From Leishmania martiniquensis (Eukaryota > Euglenozoa > Kinetoplastea > Trypanosomatida > Trypanosomatidae), in the NCBI RefSeq assembly GCF_017916325.1, contig NC_090160.1:5001-69000 (forward strand): DNA of 64,000 bases. The letters are read 5' to 3'. Shown piece after piece: positions 20,344 through 30,600 of the stretch (its first letter is position 1; each line of letters starts with the position of its first letter). The translations under genes and the position numbers were made by a program. The notes beneath the pieces are model-generated. The model worked only from the letters and a program-made list of their open reading frames with translations. It had not been told where the DNA came from and did not search any database.

Positions 20344-22002
20344 CTAGCTGCTTGTATGTTGCTGTAGCACAGTGTTCGCTTCCTGAACCTTCGAAAGAAG
20401 GGCGAAATGGTCGGCCAATACCCCGAAGATCTCCTCGCGACTCATCTCGAGCAGCATGCCCGTAATCTTGGCCGCGTTCGACGGCTCCACGGGCATGATC
20501 CGGCTGTACAGAAGCTCTCCAAGGTAGTTCTTCTGCTGCTCTGGGGAGAGGGTGCTGAGGTAATTCACGTCAACGCCGCGCTGGCGCTGCTGCTGCTGCT
20601 GCTGCTGTTGATACTGCTCGCGTGGCTGCGTGTAGCGGCTCGGCGGACGCATTGGTTCACCTTGCATCGGATGTGGCTCCATGATGGGGCGGCGCATCAT
20701 GGGGCCAGACATGAACTGCGGCATTCCCATGTTCGGCGGCGGTGGGGGGGGCAACATGGGCGGCAACATGGGCGGCACCATCGGCGGAAACGGGTGGCGC
20801 TGCCACTGCTGCGGGAACGCGTTCATCGGGTGCGGCACACGGTTTTGGTGGCGCATGGCCGCACGACGCTGTTGTAGCAGGCGGATTCGCATGTCCTTCT
20901 GCTCCGCCTGGCTCACATAAAGGGGCTTCTTGGAGTTCTCGAGAGACTGACCATGCAGAGCCCGCATCGCCGCCGTGGCGTGCTCCTTGTCTTCGAAGCA
21001 GACGAAGGCGAACCCCTTGAAGGCACCATTGGGCTCTTTCATGATGGCGCACGATGTAATCTTGCCATACGGCTCGAAAAGGGCGTGCAGCTTGTCGTCA
21101 GTGATGTCGTCAGGGAGGTGCTTGACGTAGAGGTTGCGACCATGGCTCTGGTAGAGGGAAGCCGCCTTCTTCTTTTCGCGATCCCGCTCGCTCTTGGAGA
21201 GCGCGCGGCACACAACAAGCTTCGCCGCCTTTTCCGTCAGACCGCTCTGCTCCGACTCGTTGAGCTCTTCGATCGCCCCCACAGCAGCCTCGTGCTCCAC
21301 GAACGCGACCAAGGCAAACTTGGTAGGGAAGGGCGCGTGCTCGGAAAGAAACAGGGAAGTCACTTTTCCGAAATGCTCCATGGTGGCCGTCACGTCCGCC
21401 TCCGTAGCCGTGGTTCTGATGTTCTTGATGTAGATGTTCCGAAACGATTGGGCGGCCATGAGCTCGCGGTCGGCGCGGCGCACAAATGGCGCCACCTCCA
21501 CTTCACTATCGCCCACCTTCTTTCCGTTCATGCCAAGCGCTGCCTTGGCGCCGTCCGCCGTCTCGAACTGGACGAAGCCGTAGCCCTTCGAGTTGCCCGC
21601 CGTGTCGAGCGCCACCTTGCACGACAGTACGCGGCCGCACTTGGAGAAGGCAGCCTGCAGAGCTTTGGCATTGACCGCAGCATCCAGTTTCTTGACGAAG
21701 ACATTGTTAATGCCGCTCTTGCGCTGCAGCGGGTCTCGGATAGAGAACATGACACGGATTTGACGTCCCGGCGCGATGCCCGTGTAGTTGAGCGCGTCGA
21801 TCACCTTCTCCGCGTCGGCAGTGGTCTGAAAGTTAACGTATCCGTAGCCTAAGGATCGCTGCGTGGCCATGTCGCGGCAAACCTTCACCGAGACCACGGG
21901 TGCAACACTGCTAAAGAGACTGTTGATGGTCTCCTCCGGGCGAGGCAGATCGACTGGCAAGTCGCCCACGTAGACGGACGTGCGCTGTGCTGGAGCCACC
22001 AT
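20344..22002 (-). CDS. PABP3: Poly(A)-binding protein (PABP3-type)
   Basis: 552 residues from the ATG at 22000-22002. Four RRMs are readable: RNP2/RNP1 pairs at 10-15/51-58, 100-106/139-146, 189-195/228-235 (RNP1 degenerate) and 290-296/329-336. A Pro/Met-rich linker (about 390-460) and a short Gln run (465-472) lead to a C-terminal MLLE/PABC domain (about 483-548) with the diagnostic TGMLLEM (514-520). It binds mRNA poly(A) tails in the cytoplasm and contacts translation initiation factors. Leishmania has three PABPs. The length and the small gene number of L. major PABP3 (LmjF.25.0080, from memory) favour PABP3 over PABP2, but the paralogue call needs alignment. Confidence 0.95.
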   Translation of the reverse strand: MVAPAQRTSVYVGDLPVDLPRPEETINSLFSSVAPVVSVKVCRDMATQRSLGYGYVNFQTTADAEKVIDALNYTGIAPGRQIRVMFSIRDPLQRKSGINNVFVKKLDAAVNAKALQAAFSKCGRVLSCKVALDTAGNSKGYGFVQFETADGAKAALGMNGKKVGDSEVEVAPFVRRADRELMAAQSFRNIYIKNIRTTATEADVTATMEHFGKVTSLFLSEHAPFPTKFALVAFVEHEAAVGAIEELNESEQSGLTEKAAKLVVCRALSKSERDREKKKAASLYQSHGRNLYVKHLPDDITDDKLHALFEPYGKITSCAIMKEPNGAFKGFAFVCFEDKEHATAAMRALHGQSLENSKKPLYVSQAEQKDMRIRLLQQRRAAMRHQNRVPHPMNAFPQQWQRHPFPPMVPPMLPPMLPPPPPPNMGMPQFMSGPMMRRPIMEPHPMQGEPMRPPSRYTQPREQYQQQQQQQQRQRGVDVNYLSTLSPEQQKNYLGELLYSRIMPVEPSNAAKITGMLLEMSREEIFGVLADHFALLSKVQEANTVLQQHTSS

Positions 22003-23213
22003 CTCTGCTGTGCCAGGGCGCAAGAGTCTAAATGTTGGGTTTCTGCTATGCCAAGCGGATGCGCACCTTCAAAGCAGCACGTGCGCTTCCAGAGAGCAGG
22101 CGCCCACGTCAGTGCTGGCCGTGTACGGTCGGGCGCGAAAACGTGAGGCGGAGGGAGCGGCGGGTAACAAAGAAAGACGGGGGTGGAGAGAGGTGATGGT
22201 GGGGTGCTGTGGGACTGCCCGCGGACACATCCACCGACCACGACGATCGTACAAGAAGCAAACGCAAGAAGGGTGGAGTGGATGGTATTGTCCGAAGAGG
22301 GGATGTGCAGCAGCGGCGGCGGAGGCCGAGAGTACGAGGGTAGAAACGGGCCACGGAGACCAGGAGTGGAGGCGCAAAGAGGGAAGCGGGGAGGCAGTGA
22401 AGCAGAGAACAGAGAAGGATGCGCGCGCAGCCACCGATTCATGTGTAATTTGCGGAGGAGCGCAAAGGGGCGAGGCGCCATAACACCTTCGACGGCGAAA
22501 TCAAAAGCAGTGCGGAAACGGCTCTCGCCGCACCGACCCACCTCGCCCCGCTGGCGGAAAAGGTACCGCACGGCTGCAAAGGGTTACGGGCATGTGAGCA
22601 TCGGGCACAGTGCGCTGCAGGTGGAGCGTTTCCCTGCTCAAGCAATGCTTACTTCGTAGGTAGGATTCCATTCGTACTCCTTCGCGTTTCTCTGCTGCGT
22701 CCCGGAGGCTGTAATCGCTCACGTAGCCCTGCCGGTCTCAAGCAAAGGAACAAATCGAGGTGGAGCACCCCCTCCTCCTTCCCTGAACTCTCCGCAGCAC
22801 AGTCTTAAACATTCCTATGTGTCGAGCGGCTGCTTGGCACACGTCAACAGACATTATCTGCCCCCCCCAATACACTCACACACACACAGACAGGCACGTC
22901 CAGCACGCTCATGCTTCCCTCATCGTCCCGACAGATGGAAAACCTCTCTGCAGACCAACACTGTCGTACAGTACACAAACACAAAAATAGGCCGTCGTTT
23001 TCTGTTAAATCTCTGTAAATATGACCTCCCGCGATACAAAACGCCGAGTGCCACATGCCGAGAAGTGCGAGAAAGACACAGGGGGGCGCGATTACCATTC
23101 ACATAAGACAGTCCGCATCCCGTCCGCAGGGAGGGGCAGGAGTGCACCTGCGGCACTGCTTCACTCGCACGAGAATACGTCACGCCGGCCACGCACGCGC
23201 AGCCGCTGAAAGC
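22003..23213. other. Intergenic
   Basis: A minus-strand pyrimidine tract at about 22140-22200 lies upstream of PABP and is the likely splicing region. Frames on both strands across 21885-22659 are low-complexity and overlap each other, so they are not counted as genes. AC repeats lie at 22872-22890. Confidence 0.5.
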
Positions 23214-23474
23214 TTAGTTGGACGGTGGCTTATCGTGTCCGAGCAGTGTTGCATCGGAGGAGGGAATGTAGGAGAAGAGATCGCCAACGTTTTCGTCGCA
23301 GAGCTCGTCGAGGAACCAGAGGTCGTCTTCGAAGAACTCGAATTCGGCGTCGTCCGTCTGCTCATCGCTCTTCGTGGCGTATAGCCTTGGCCTAGTAGCC
23401 GCGGCGGAGGCGCCAAAACTAGACACTCCACTGGCCGTCCACCTCACCGGGAACGCGCTGAGTCTGCGGAACAT
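23214..23474 (-). CDS. Small putative mitochondrial protein, function unknown
   Basis: 86 residues from the ATG at 23472-23474. The N-terminus (MFRRLSAFPVRW) is basic and amphipathic and is followed by Ser/Ala/Arg residues to about position 33, typical of a mitochondrial presequence. The mature part (about 36-86) is very acidic, with a DDAEFEFFEDDLWFLDEL stretch. Small acidic mitochondrial proteins of this kind occur among kinetoplastid respiratory and ribosomal accessory subunits, but no family is recognised. The frame opens upstream with non-ATG codons only. Confidence 0.6.
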   Translation of the reverse strand: MFRRLSAFPVRWTASGVSSFGASAAATRPRLYATKSDEQTDDAEFEFFEDDLWFLDELCDENVGDLFSYIPSSDATLLGHDKPPSN

Positions 23475-24431
23475 ACTTTCCTGCCGTGCTATACCTGCTG
23501 CTGTTGTGAGACGCTCTGCCACGCACCGACAACGTAGAGGGTCTTGCTGATAAAAGAGCAAGAGAGAGTTGATCCGGCGAGGCTGAGGGGAAAGCTGCAG
23601 CGCGGTGCCCTACGATGTAATCGCAACTGGCACAATAGGTAAGAAGTGAGAAAGGGGAGAAAGAGAGAGGGGGTGGGGAGTGGGATCGCGTCAGCGGGGG
23701 AAGTGGGCAGATGAGAAGTGCTTTTGCGCTGCCGCAGAGTTTCGCAGTGGTGATGCCTTTTCATCGATGGGCAATACCAAAACACCGCGCAAAAACTCTC
23801 ACGGGAGGCAAAGAAGAAAGGAGAAGGAGAGCAGCAGACGCACAAGCCGGCGGAAGCGCAGCCGGTGGAGAAGGGAAAGGGGGCGGGCATCGGTGTGCTG
23901 CTCTGCCGGTGAGGGATACGGCAGCGAAAGCGAGGTGCATGGGCCGATGGGTGCATGATCACTGCACAGTCTAATCGAGCCGTCACCCTATGGGGCATAG
24001 CTACTTTGGATTTTGTGTTCGAGACGTTGACGGTTCCGTCTCCGGTCCCTTTCACACGCACCATCGCAAGAGCACGCATGCTTCAGATGCTAAAGGAGCA
24101 CTTCAAAAGCTTCCATCTTTGCGACTCGACGAAGGGTGAAAGAGAGAGCACACGACAGAAACGCCGATACGCCCAGCAAGCAGACACAACACAGACCCTT
24201 CCGAACGCATAGCCCATGCTAGTCACATTCCTGAGGACCAAAGGCCAGTGCCAGCCAAGGTAGATGGCTCTGTTTAAGCCGCGCCAAAAGCAATGAGAAG
24301 CGCGGCGGTGGGGGTGCTTCAAAGATGGTGTGCGCAGATTCTCTTCACGAAAGCAGCACTGCAGAAGATATACACAGGCGGACGCCACTTTCGCCGCCTT
24401 CCTCTTCCTCTCACAGAAAAACCACCGCTCA
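23475..24431. other. Intergenic
   Basis: A long purine-rich (plus strand) region at about 23640-23700 and 23810-23890 gives minus-strand pyrimidine tracts upstream of the 86-residue gene. No additional gene is supported. Confidence 0.45.
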
Positions 24432-24794
24432 TCATGACCGCCTCAGGAAGGCCGCGTACATCAAGTACAGAAGGCAGAAGCCGAGGCAGCCGAAGGCGGC
24501 GGTGTGCTTCCACCCGTAGCGGGCCATAACACTCTTGACAGAGCTCACTGCCGAGTGCACACCGCCGCGGGCGGTCTGAAACGCTCTGTCGAGCGACTTG
24601 AGAAGCTCGTTATGCTCCTCTGCCTCACGGTTCAGCTGACTAGCCATCGTCTTCATATGCGCTACACTGCTGCCGAGTGCCTGCAGCATCGCCTCATTCT
24701 CGCGGTGGATTTCCTCCTCCATGGGCTCATAGCGGATTGCTGCACTTGTCGACGCCTTCGCCGACCTCGAGTTTCCGTAGAGGGATGATTGCAT
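24432..24794 (-). CDS. BET1: Bet1-like Qc-SNARE (ER-Golgi)
   Basis: 120 residues from the ATG at 24792-24794. A short Ser-rich N-terminus is followed by one SNARE coiled-coil (about 26-90, with the EEEIHRENEAMLQALGSSV heptad start) and a C-terminal membrane anchor (about 98-116) ending in Arg-Arg-Ser. The single SNARE motif without an N-terminal domain, the Glu-Glu-Asn-Glu-type start and the length match Bet1 (human 118). Bet1 functions in fusion of COPII vesicles at the cis-Golgi with Sed5, Bos1 and a v-SNARE. Residues 66-69 (KSLD) lie where the central layer is expected. The family call is firm, the distinction from other small Qc SNAREs less so. Confidence 0.85.
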   Translation of the reverse strand: MQSSLYGNSRSAKASTSAAIRYEPMEEEIHRENEAMLQALGSSVAHMKTMASQLNREAEEHNELLKSLDRAFQTARGGVHSAVSSVKSVMARYGWKHTAAFGCLGFCLLYLMYAAFLRRS

Positions 24795-25695
24795 TGCGGC
24801 TTTTCAGGTGAGATCACCACGGCTAAACCAGCGGGAAGGAGTGTGTGAGGCTTGCGACTGGTGCACTTGTTGTTGTGAAGTCGGAGAGACTTTTCCTTCC
24901 CGCTCCCTCAGGCCAACCGAGGGTTGTGAGGGGGAGGGGGCGAAGCAAAATGAGGGCGGACGCGACACACGGAAAGGAGGACGAATGATAGAAGAGAGAT
25001 GACATGGAAGGCGCAACAACTTCTGTGAAGAGGAGGACAGTCACCCTGCGCTATCTACTTCTTCGCGGCCACGTGGGAATCAGCTCCGTCCAGCCAAGAA
25101 AATGTGTGTGTGTGCGGGTGAGCACTTCCTTGGTGACTCCTTCTCGCACTTCGATTCCGTAAACAGGTCGCGAAAGCGTCGCCACACACTCCCCGCGCGC
25201 ACGCACGCACTTCCTCTTTCTTGCACACGAAAAGACATGCACATATGCATCGTCCACACCGAAGGAATTGAGAGTGCTACCACGCAAGAAGGGTCGCTAA
25301 TAAGGTGGGCCATCTCACATGATTACCCGTCAGATCTGCTTACGCGGGCTCCTTGCGTATTTCGGGTATGTTCACAATAGCCCACCAAGCAGAAGGAAAA
25401 CAGTGACAAATCTTGCCGCCACCAAACGGGAAGAAGCGACCCCGTGCGCACCTCATCTACAGCAACGTTTCTCCCTGTTGCTCACAGGGAGTTCGACCGC
25501 GCAGAGAGGAGCGTTGCACCACGTGGTGCTCTTTCGCTGCTCCCATGCGACCCACGGCAACCGCCAGGCAAGTGCTCGCACCTCACACTCAACGGGGGGT
25601 AGGCAGCACACAGCCACCCTCGACTGTGAGCGCCCGTATACGTACCGGAAGGAGCCCCCCTCCCATGATCCGTTCCAAGGCTTCTTTAGCTCCTC
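24795..25695. other. Intergenic
   Basis: A minus-strand pyrimidine region at about 24890-25005 lies upstream of BET1. Frames at 25319-25868 on the plus strand lie antisense to the 56-residue gene and its 3' flank and have no recognisable domain. Confidence 0.45.
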
Positions 25696-25866
25696 CTACG
25701 ACTTCATCATCCTCCGAGCTCCGATATTGCGGCGCCGATTGCGCCGCTTCTTGTCGTGCTCCATGCGGATATCAACCCGGTATGGCCGCTTCACGTTTGT
25801 CCCCATGCCGCCCTGAAAGGTACGAGCAAAGAAGTTCCGGTATAATGCGCAACAGCGAGCGAACAT
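25696..25866 (-). CDS. Short basic protein (56 residues), candidate small mitochondrial protein
   Basis: ATG at 25864-25866. Upstream the frame opens only with GTG. The first 20 residues (MFARCCALYRNFFARTFQGG) look like a mitochondrial presequence. The remainder is strongly basic, ending in a KKRRNRRRN cluster (39-47) and RRMMKS. The size and charge are what one expects of a very small ribosomal or RNA-binding protein. I could not match it to a family. Supporting evidence is composition and its fit in the gene array, so it may still be a chance frame. Confidence 0.5.
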   Translation of the reverse strand: MFARCCALYRNFFARTFQGGMGTNVKRPYRVDIRMEHDKKRRNRRRNIGARRMMKS

Positions 25867-27170
25867 GATGAACACTGTGTACCAAACGGAGCCGGCTAGG
25901 CAGCAAAGGAGGAGGATCGACCGAGAAGGGGAAAAGAGAAGTACACACGACACAGGGACGCAGAGGCATGCGCCAGAGAACAGAGAGGCAAGTGGAGAAG
26001 ACCGACATAGTTGTCGAGTACCTCACACGATGGATGCGCAGAGCTGTGACTCACTTTCATGACGCGTCTTTTAGTTGCACCACGCAGCTGGGGTCTAACC
26101 GTCGCGTCGTCGACGATTCTCAGCCTCCGTTCTTATCGCAAAAAGGAAACTCAAGCGCTTCCTTATTTTGGCGTCCGCTGCCTTGCAGAGTGTGCTGAAT
26201 AGCTCCTGAAATGGAAAATGAGCGCACAGCACTTGGTATTGCTCTCAGCGTAGGTCTGCGCCTGGCACGCGCATATGCCTCGCCACATCACCTCAGCCCT
26301 CCAAGGAGCGTGGCACACGCACGAACGCAGCCTAGGAAAGGCGGGCATGAGGCAAAGGACGCAGCATCGCGTGTGGCTTGGAAGGAGGGGGGCGGCGCAG
26401 GACGCGAGTTGAATATATATATAAAATCCCCAAGAGAAACCATCGCAGGCGAGGACTTTGTTGGTAGGCCGCATACCTCTTTCCTCGCGTTCTCTGAGTT
26501 AGCAGCCGGTGTTGAAAACGCTCTGAAAGGTTTCCTTGGGTGGCCGCCTCCGCCGGTTCGGATGCACACTTCCACATCTGAGTGAAAAATGAATAGCCCA
26601 GATCACTATGATGTGTGGCTCTCAAGCGAAGGCCACAGAGTGCGTTGCCGTTTCAGCGGGTAGGCTCGACGCTTTGCAGGGCATGAGCTTCCCACTGCGC
26701 TTCGGCTTGCTGCTCTAATCCGATGCCTCCAGAACCGAAAAAAAATCCTCTCCCTCGACAGACTGACACGCCCTAAAACTGCGTGTGTACAGCAGAGATG
26801 AATTTAGGAACTTAGGTCACTACAAAGTCCTTTCGGAAAGCCCTGTTGCATTTTTGCACCGATAAGCACATGCATGTGCCTCTCGAGGCAGGTCACGTAG
26901 CAGAAGAATAAGGAGATAAGGCGAGCAGCGATGCGGCAGCAGCGTTTACCAGCACCATCTCGGCAACGCCACAGCAACGCTCCTGTCCTATCTATACCCT
27001 CAACTGAGGCATGCACAACGGTCTGGCAGAGATTGAGATTCATCCGGAGGCACTCAAGTAATTCCGAATGCGAACACGGCTTGCGCTGACTGCACAAGAC
27101 GCGCACTCGTCGTCGCTGAAGAAAACTGAGCGGAAAGGGACACATGCATGCAGGTGGCAGTACCAGCAGC
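25867..27170. other. Intergenic
   Basis: No supported gene. A TATA-like run (atatatatataaaat) lies near 26414-26428 within otherwise mixed sequence. Minus-strand frames at 26163-26625 are overlapping and featureless. Confidence 0.45.
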
Positions 27171-27386
27171 CTAACCTGCCATCTTGGGGGAGTGCACCAC
27201 AGAGAGGTAGATGTTCACTAACGACGATACGACCACAATGGCCATCATGCTCCACGCGAGCCCCCTGGGCACGCTAGACCTCTTGTTCTCCTGCTCCTCT
27301 CGGCGCTTCAGCTTCTCTTCCTCGGTCAGACGCGTTTGGTTCTGGCGGCCACGAGCGCGCATTCTGGCTACGGCAGCGCTCGGCAT
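27171..27386 (-). CDS. RAMP4/SERP-like small ER membrane protein
   Basis: 71 residues from the ATG at 27384-27386. A second ATG at codon 9 (27362) would give 63 residues, closer to the usual RAMP4 length of about 66. A basic N-terminus with an EEEKLKRREEQENKR helix is followed by Ser-Ser-Val-Pro-Arg-Gly and one C-terminal transmembrane segment (about 48-64), giving a tail-anchored layout. RAMP4 (yeast Ysy6) associates with the Sec61 translocon and stabilises membrane proteins during stress. The order of helix, short Ser/Val linker and tail anchor fits RAMP4 better than Sec61-beta, but the protein is too short for certainty. Confidence 0.6.
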   Translation of the reverse strand: MPSAAVARMRARGRQNQTRLTEEEKLKRREEQENKRSSVPRGLAWSMMAIVVVSSLVNIYLSVVHSPKMAG

Positions 27387-29175
27387 TGCTTCGGCGAAAG
27401 TGGAAAATACACGGGGCAGTGAAGCCACTTTGCTATCGAAAAGCTCCAGGCAACAAGGCAAGCACGTGCGATGGTGGCACGCAAATAAATGGCGAAGAAT
27501 CAGCCACAGACGGGCGCGGGATATGACGAGAGCAAGCGACGAAAGGGGGAGAGGTGCGAGGAATAGATTTGTGTCTGCTCTGAGTGTGCGTGTGACTTAG
27601 GGCTCGCGTACGTGTGCTGGCAAGAGGGGAACGGCGCGCACGGGTGCGAATGGAAAAGAAAGCGGAGGGGTAGAGAGAGTGCACCACGAGAAAGCTCAAC
27701 CCTGCGAGGTTGGAGTTTGTCGCACAAGGTAGTGGGTGATAACCAGACAAGCAGAGTTCGATGTGTTTATGCCTCACCTCATGGAGCAGAGAGGGTAGAG
27801 GCCCGGATCGCTGACGGGAATGTACCAAGGTTGGGTGCCATTCATGTGCTGGCGGATGACTCTTTCTCTCTCGCTACGATCGCCACCATCTCTCCTGCAC
27901 ACACATGCGTGCACTGCACGCAAAAGATGTACACCTGGGGAAGCGGCAAGCCTCTCTCGCCCTCTACGCCACCATCGCACAAGCGCTTCAACGTTTCGAG
28001 AAAAAAACGCCCACCCGCACGCGGAGGACGTTCTTGACAAGTTCCATGAAGCGGCAGCGAGAGTGCCTATCGATGCTGCCACTTTTTTCATCAAAGATTG
28101 GCTGCGCCTTTGGGCGACTGCGGGAAGCAAGTGTTTATTTTTCTTTTCGTTAAGCGTTGTGATTTCGTAGCTGCAGCATGGTGTACACTGTGGTCGCGAT
28201 GCGTAAGCGGCCATGTTTGTTCTCTTCTCGGTAGATGAGGTTGCGCCCACTTAACCTGTTGCCATGCACCTCCCCAGCTGCCCTCCCCCATTCTGTCAGG
28301 GAACGGACGCCCCGGCACCTCACCAGCACTGTGGTTGCCGTTCGGAATGGCACTGCATCCACGTACTGTGCGGTACGTGACCCACGATCAGGTGTCAGCG
28401 CACATGCGGGCGTGGCAAGTATAGGCCCAAGGCACGTCCTTCGAGCCCTTATGTGGCTGTGGGTGTTCTGTCTCGTAAAACGATAGTGGAGTACTCTGTC
28501 GACCAGACTCCACAGGGATGCACATCTCACGCGCCGTGTGTGGGTGTGGCTGGGGGGGGGGACAGCAGGCCTGGCCGCGGCCAGACGTCTGAGCTCAGGA
28601 CAAACAAGACCCGCGAGCGCAGCGCAGACACAACGCGATTTAGGTCCTGTGAAGGAGTGGTGTTCAAGCGCATGCGACTAGCAGGAGCGCCAGCCACTCA
28701 GATCACGTTCCTCCCCTCCCCTCACGCTTTTCTCCCCTCCGTCAGAACACAGTCGCACAAGAATAAGGGAGGAAGAGATCACGGGCAGGAAGAAGGGCAA
28801 GAGAGAGAGAGGCATGAGCGCCACTCGCCGGCGAGCGCGCAACAAAGAAGGGCACAGACAGAGCCCTGCCATGCTGTCACTGCGCTCGGTGAAACGGCCG
28901 AAGAAAACGAAAACGCACACGAGTCGAATGTGCGCTCGCGAGCAGAGCAAATGCGAACACGAAAAAAAACGCAACACACCGCCGCAAACGATCGAGGCTG
29001 TGCGCATTGGATCCCTCTGCCGTTTGAAGTATCCCTTTTATTCTGTCCATTTCTTCAAAACTGCGCTACTCTGCCGTTGGTTTCCACCTTCGCTCCCTAT
29101 GGGCCGGGCGTCCACAGTGTCATGGCGGTGGCAAAAGCACGCCCACATTCAGATGCACTCGAGTCCTCTGCTGCA
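27387..29175. other. Intergenic, 1.8 kb, with a possible plus-strand coding relic
   Basis: Contains a stretch at about 27860-28170 on the plus strand whose reading frames join into protein-like sequence across one shift (see findings). The rest is low-complexity. The 250-codon plus-strand frame at 28453-29205 is rich in Arg, Glu and Thr without any domain and is not accepted. Confidence 0.45.
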
Positions 29176-30600
29176 TCAAGGATCAACCGACCCAGCCTCT
29201 GCTGAACGCGCGACGGATCGAAATCTGCGCACATCGAACAGCGATGATTTCGCGCGAAGTAAGCTCTCCAGCTCCCGGGCCAAGGATGGCTTTGCACGAA
29301 GCACTTTTGCAGAGTCGACGCGGAAATAGAGGTTGAATGGGAGCGCGAAAGGCATGCGCTTGGCATAATCCAGGATTAGCCGTGTTGAGCGCTCCTCCTC
29401 ATCTGCATTCCACCAGAAGCACGCGTTCGGATGTACAAGGCACGAAATATCCACGACTGGCTGCATAAGTCGGCGATTCACGTCGGCAGAGCTGATATCG
29501 CGCTCAATATGTCGAAAGGCGCTGTGTAAGATGATCGTGGGCGAGAAGGGAAGAAGCTCCAGCACCCCATCCCTGAACCTCTGCGGCATAGGTGTCTGGA
29601 ACCACGGCCTCTCGACCCCGTCCGCGCTCATCATACGGTGCTCTGTGATCGCGCCGCCTTCCTCGGTATGTGATGAGGGTGATCGGCGTGCGTGAAACGC
29701 GCTGCTGTACACCTCCGGCACGTCCGGCTCGCCAAGTTCGCCTGGCATCAGATTCAGGGGCTGCTCTCCTCGCTCCACAGCATACAGCTCCAACACCTCG
29801 GCGATGACTTGCTGCATGACGTCGAGATGTAGCTCCCACTCCGAAGCGGCCTCCTCAATCTGGTGCACAGCTCGTGGGTCATCAGGGTGAACGCGGAACT
29901 CAAAGCCAATCGGGGTCACGACAAATGTGCTGTGCTCTGGCGCATTCCAGATGCGCGGGTTCAGCTCCACTGAGTTTCGACCCACAATCGAAAAATCCGG
30001 CTCGTGGCGCACATCAACATCGATTCCATTACGTCTCGCCACACGAGAAGCAGAGCGGTGGGCCAGCTGCAGCACCGCAGGATTTGCCTGCTCCTTGCCT
30101 TCGAAATAAACGTCGTTCGTGTGCCCATCCTGCCCACAGCGCCACCCATGCTCCGCCACGCCAGGGTTCATGCAAAGTCTCGTGGAGTGTCGCGTAGTAT
30201 CGCGGCAAAGCACACCGCACACCTTTGCATCCACTGCCGTGAGTAGCACCGCTCGCTCCGCGTGGTTGAGCTGCAAGGGGCCACCGAGAAGCTCGACGAG
30301 CTCGCCCCGCTGGAGAAACTTCAGCTCATGCCAGTCGATGCCGAGCGTCTTGAACTGCTCCAAACACTGTGTCAGATCAGACGACATCTTGTATTGGCGG
30401 CGCCCAACGTAGCTGCTGAGCTTCTGCAGCAAGAGATCCAATGAGGTGAAGCGGTTCTTGTCCGTGACAGTGTTGAAAGAGGAGCTCAACGTCATTCGCC
30501 GAGGCAGCGCGTACCTCGGGTGATATGCCACTGAAGACGTCAAGGCGACATTTCGCACTGGTACCGGCGAAATCTTCGCCTGCAGGAACGTCCGTCGCAT
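29176..30600 (-). CDS. Putative mitochondrial protein, function unknown
   Basis: 474 residues from the ATG at 30598-30600. The N-terminal 40 residues have many Arg and Ser and no acids until about position 47, typical of a mitochondrial presequence. Four Cys and several His at 128-160 (C128, C132, C143, C155) might bind a metal. The C-terminal half is alpha/beta in character, with FSPTIILHSAFRHIERD and a FWWNADEEERS stretch. I recognise no family. Kinetoplastid RNA-editing and mitoribosome factors of similar size exist and are worth testing by profile search, but nothing in the sequence proves such a role. Confidence 0.7.
   Translation of the reverse strand: MRRTFLQAKISPVPVRNVALTSSVAYHPRYALPRRMTLSSSFNTVTDKNRFTSLDLLLQKLSSYVGRRQYKMSSDLTQCLEQFKTLGIDWHELKFLQRGELVELLGGPLQLNHAERAVLLTAVDAKVCGVLCRDTTRHSTRLCMNPGVAEHGWRCGQDGHTNDVYFEGKEQANPAVLQLAHRSASRVARRNGIDVDVRHEPDFSIVGRNSVELNPRIWNAPEHSTFVVTPIGFEFRVHPDDPRAVHQIEEAASEWELHLDVMQQVIAEVLELYAVERGEQPLNLMPGELGEPDVPEVYSSAFHARRSPSSHTEEGGAITEHRMMSADGVERPWFQTPMPQRFRDGVLELLPFSPTIILHSAFRHIERDISSADVNRRLMQPVVDISCLVHPNACFWWNADEEERSTRLILDYAKRMPFALPFNLYFRVDSAKVLRAKPSLARELESLLRAKSSLFDVRRFRSVARSAEAGSVDP

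Noticed and set aside
20953..21852. 299-codon plus-strand frame antisense to PABP, and a similar 323-codon frame at 54632-55603 antisense to IFT144
   Set aside because: Shadow frames of strongly supported genes caused by GC-biased third codon positions.
28453..29205. 250-codon plus-strand frame
   Set aside because: Dominated by Arg, Glu, Thr and His from purine-rich sequence, overlaps the 3' end of the 474-residue gene, and shows no domain.
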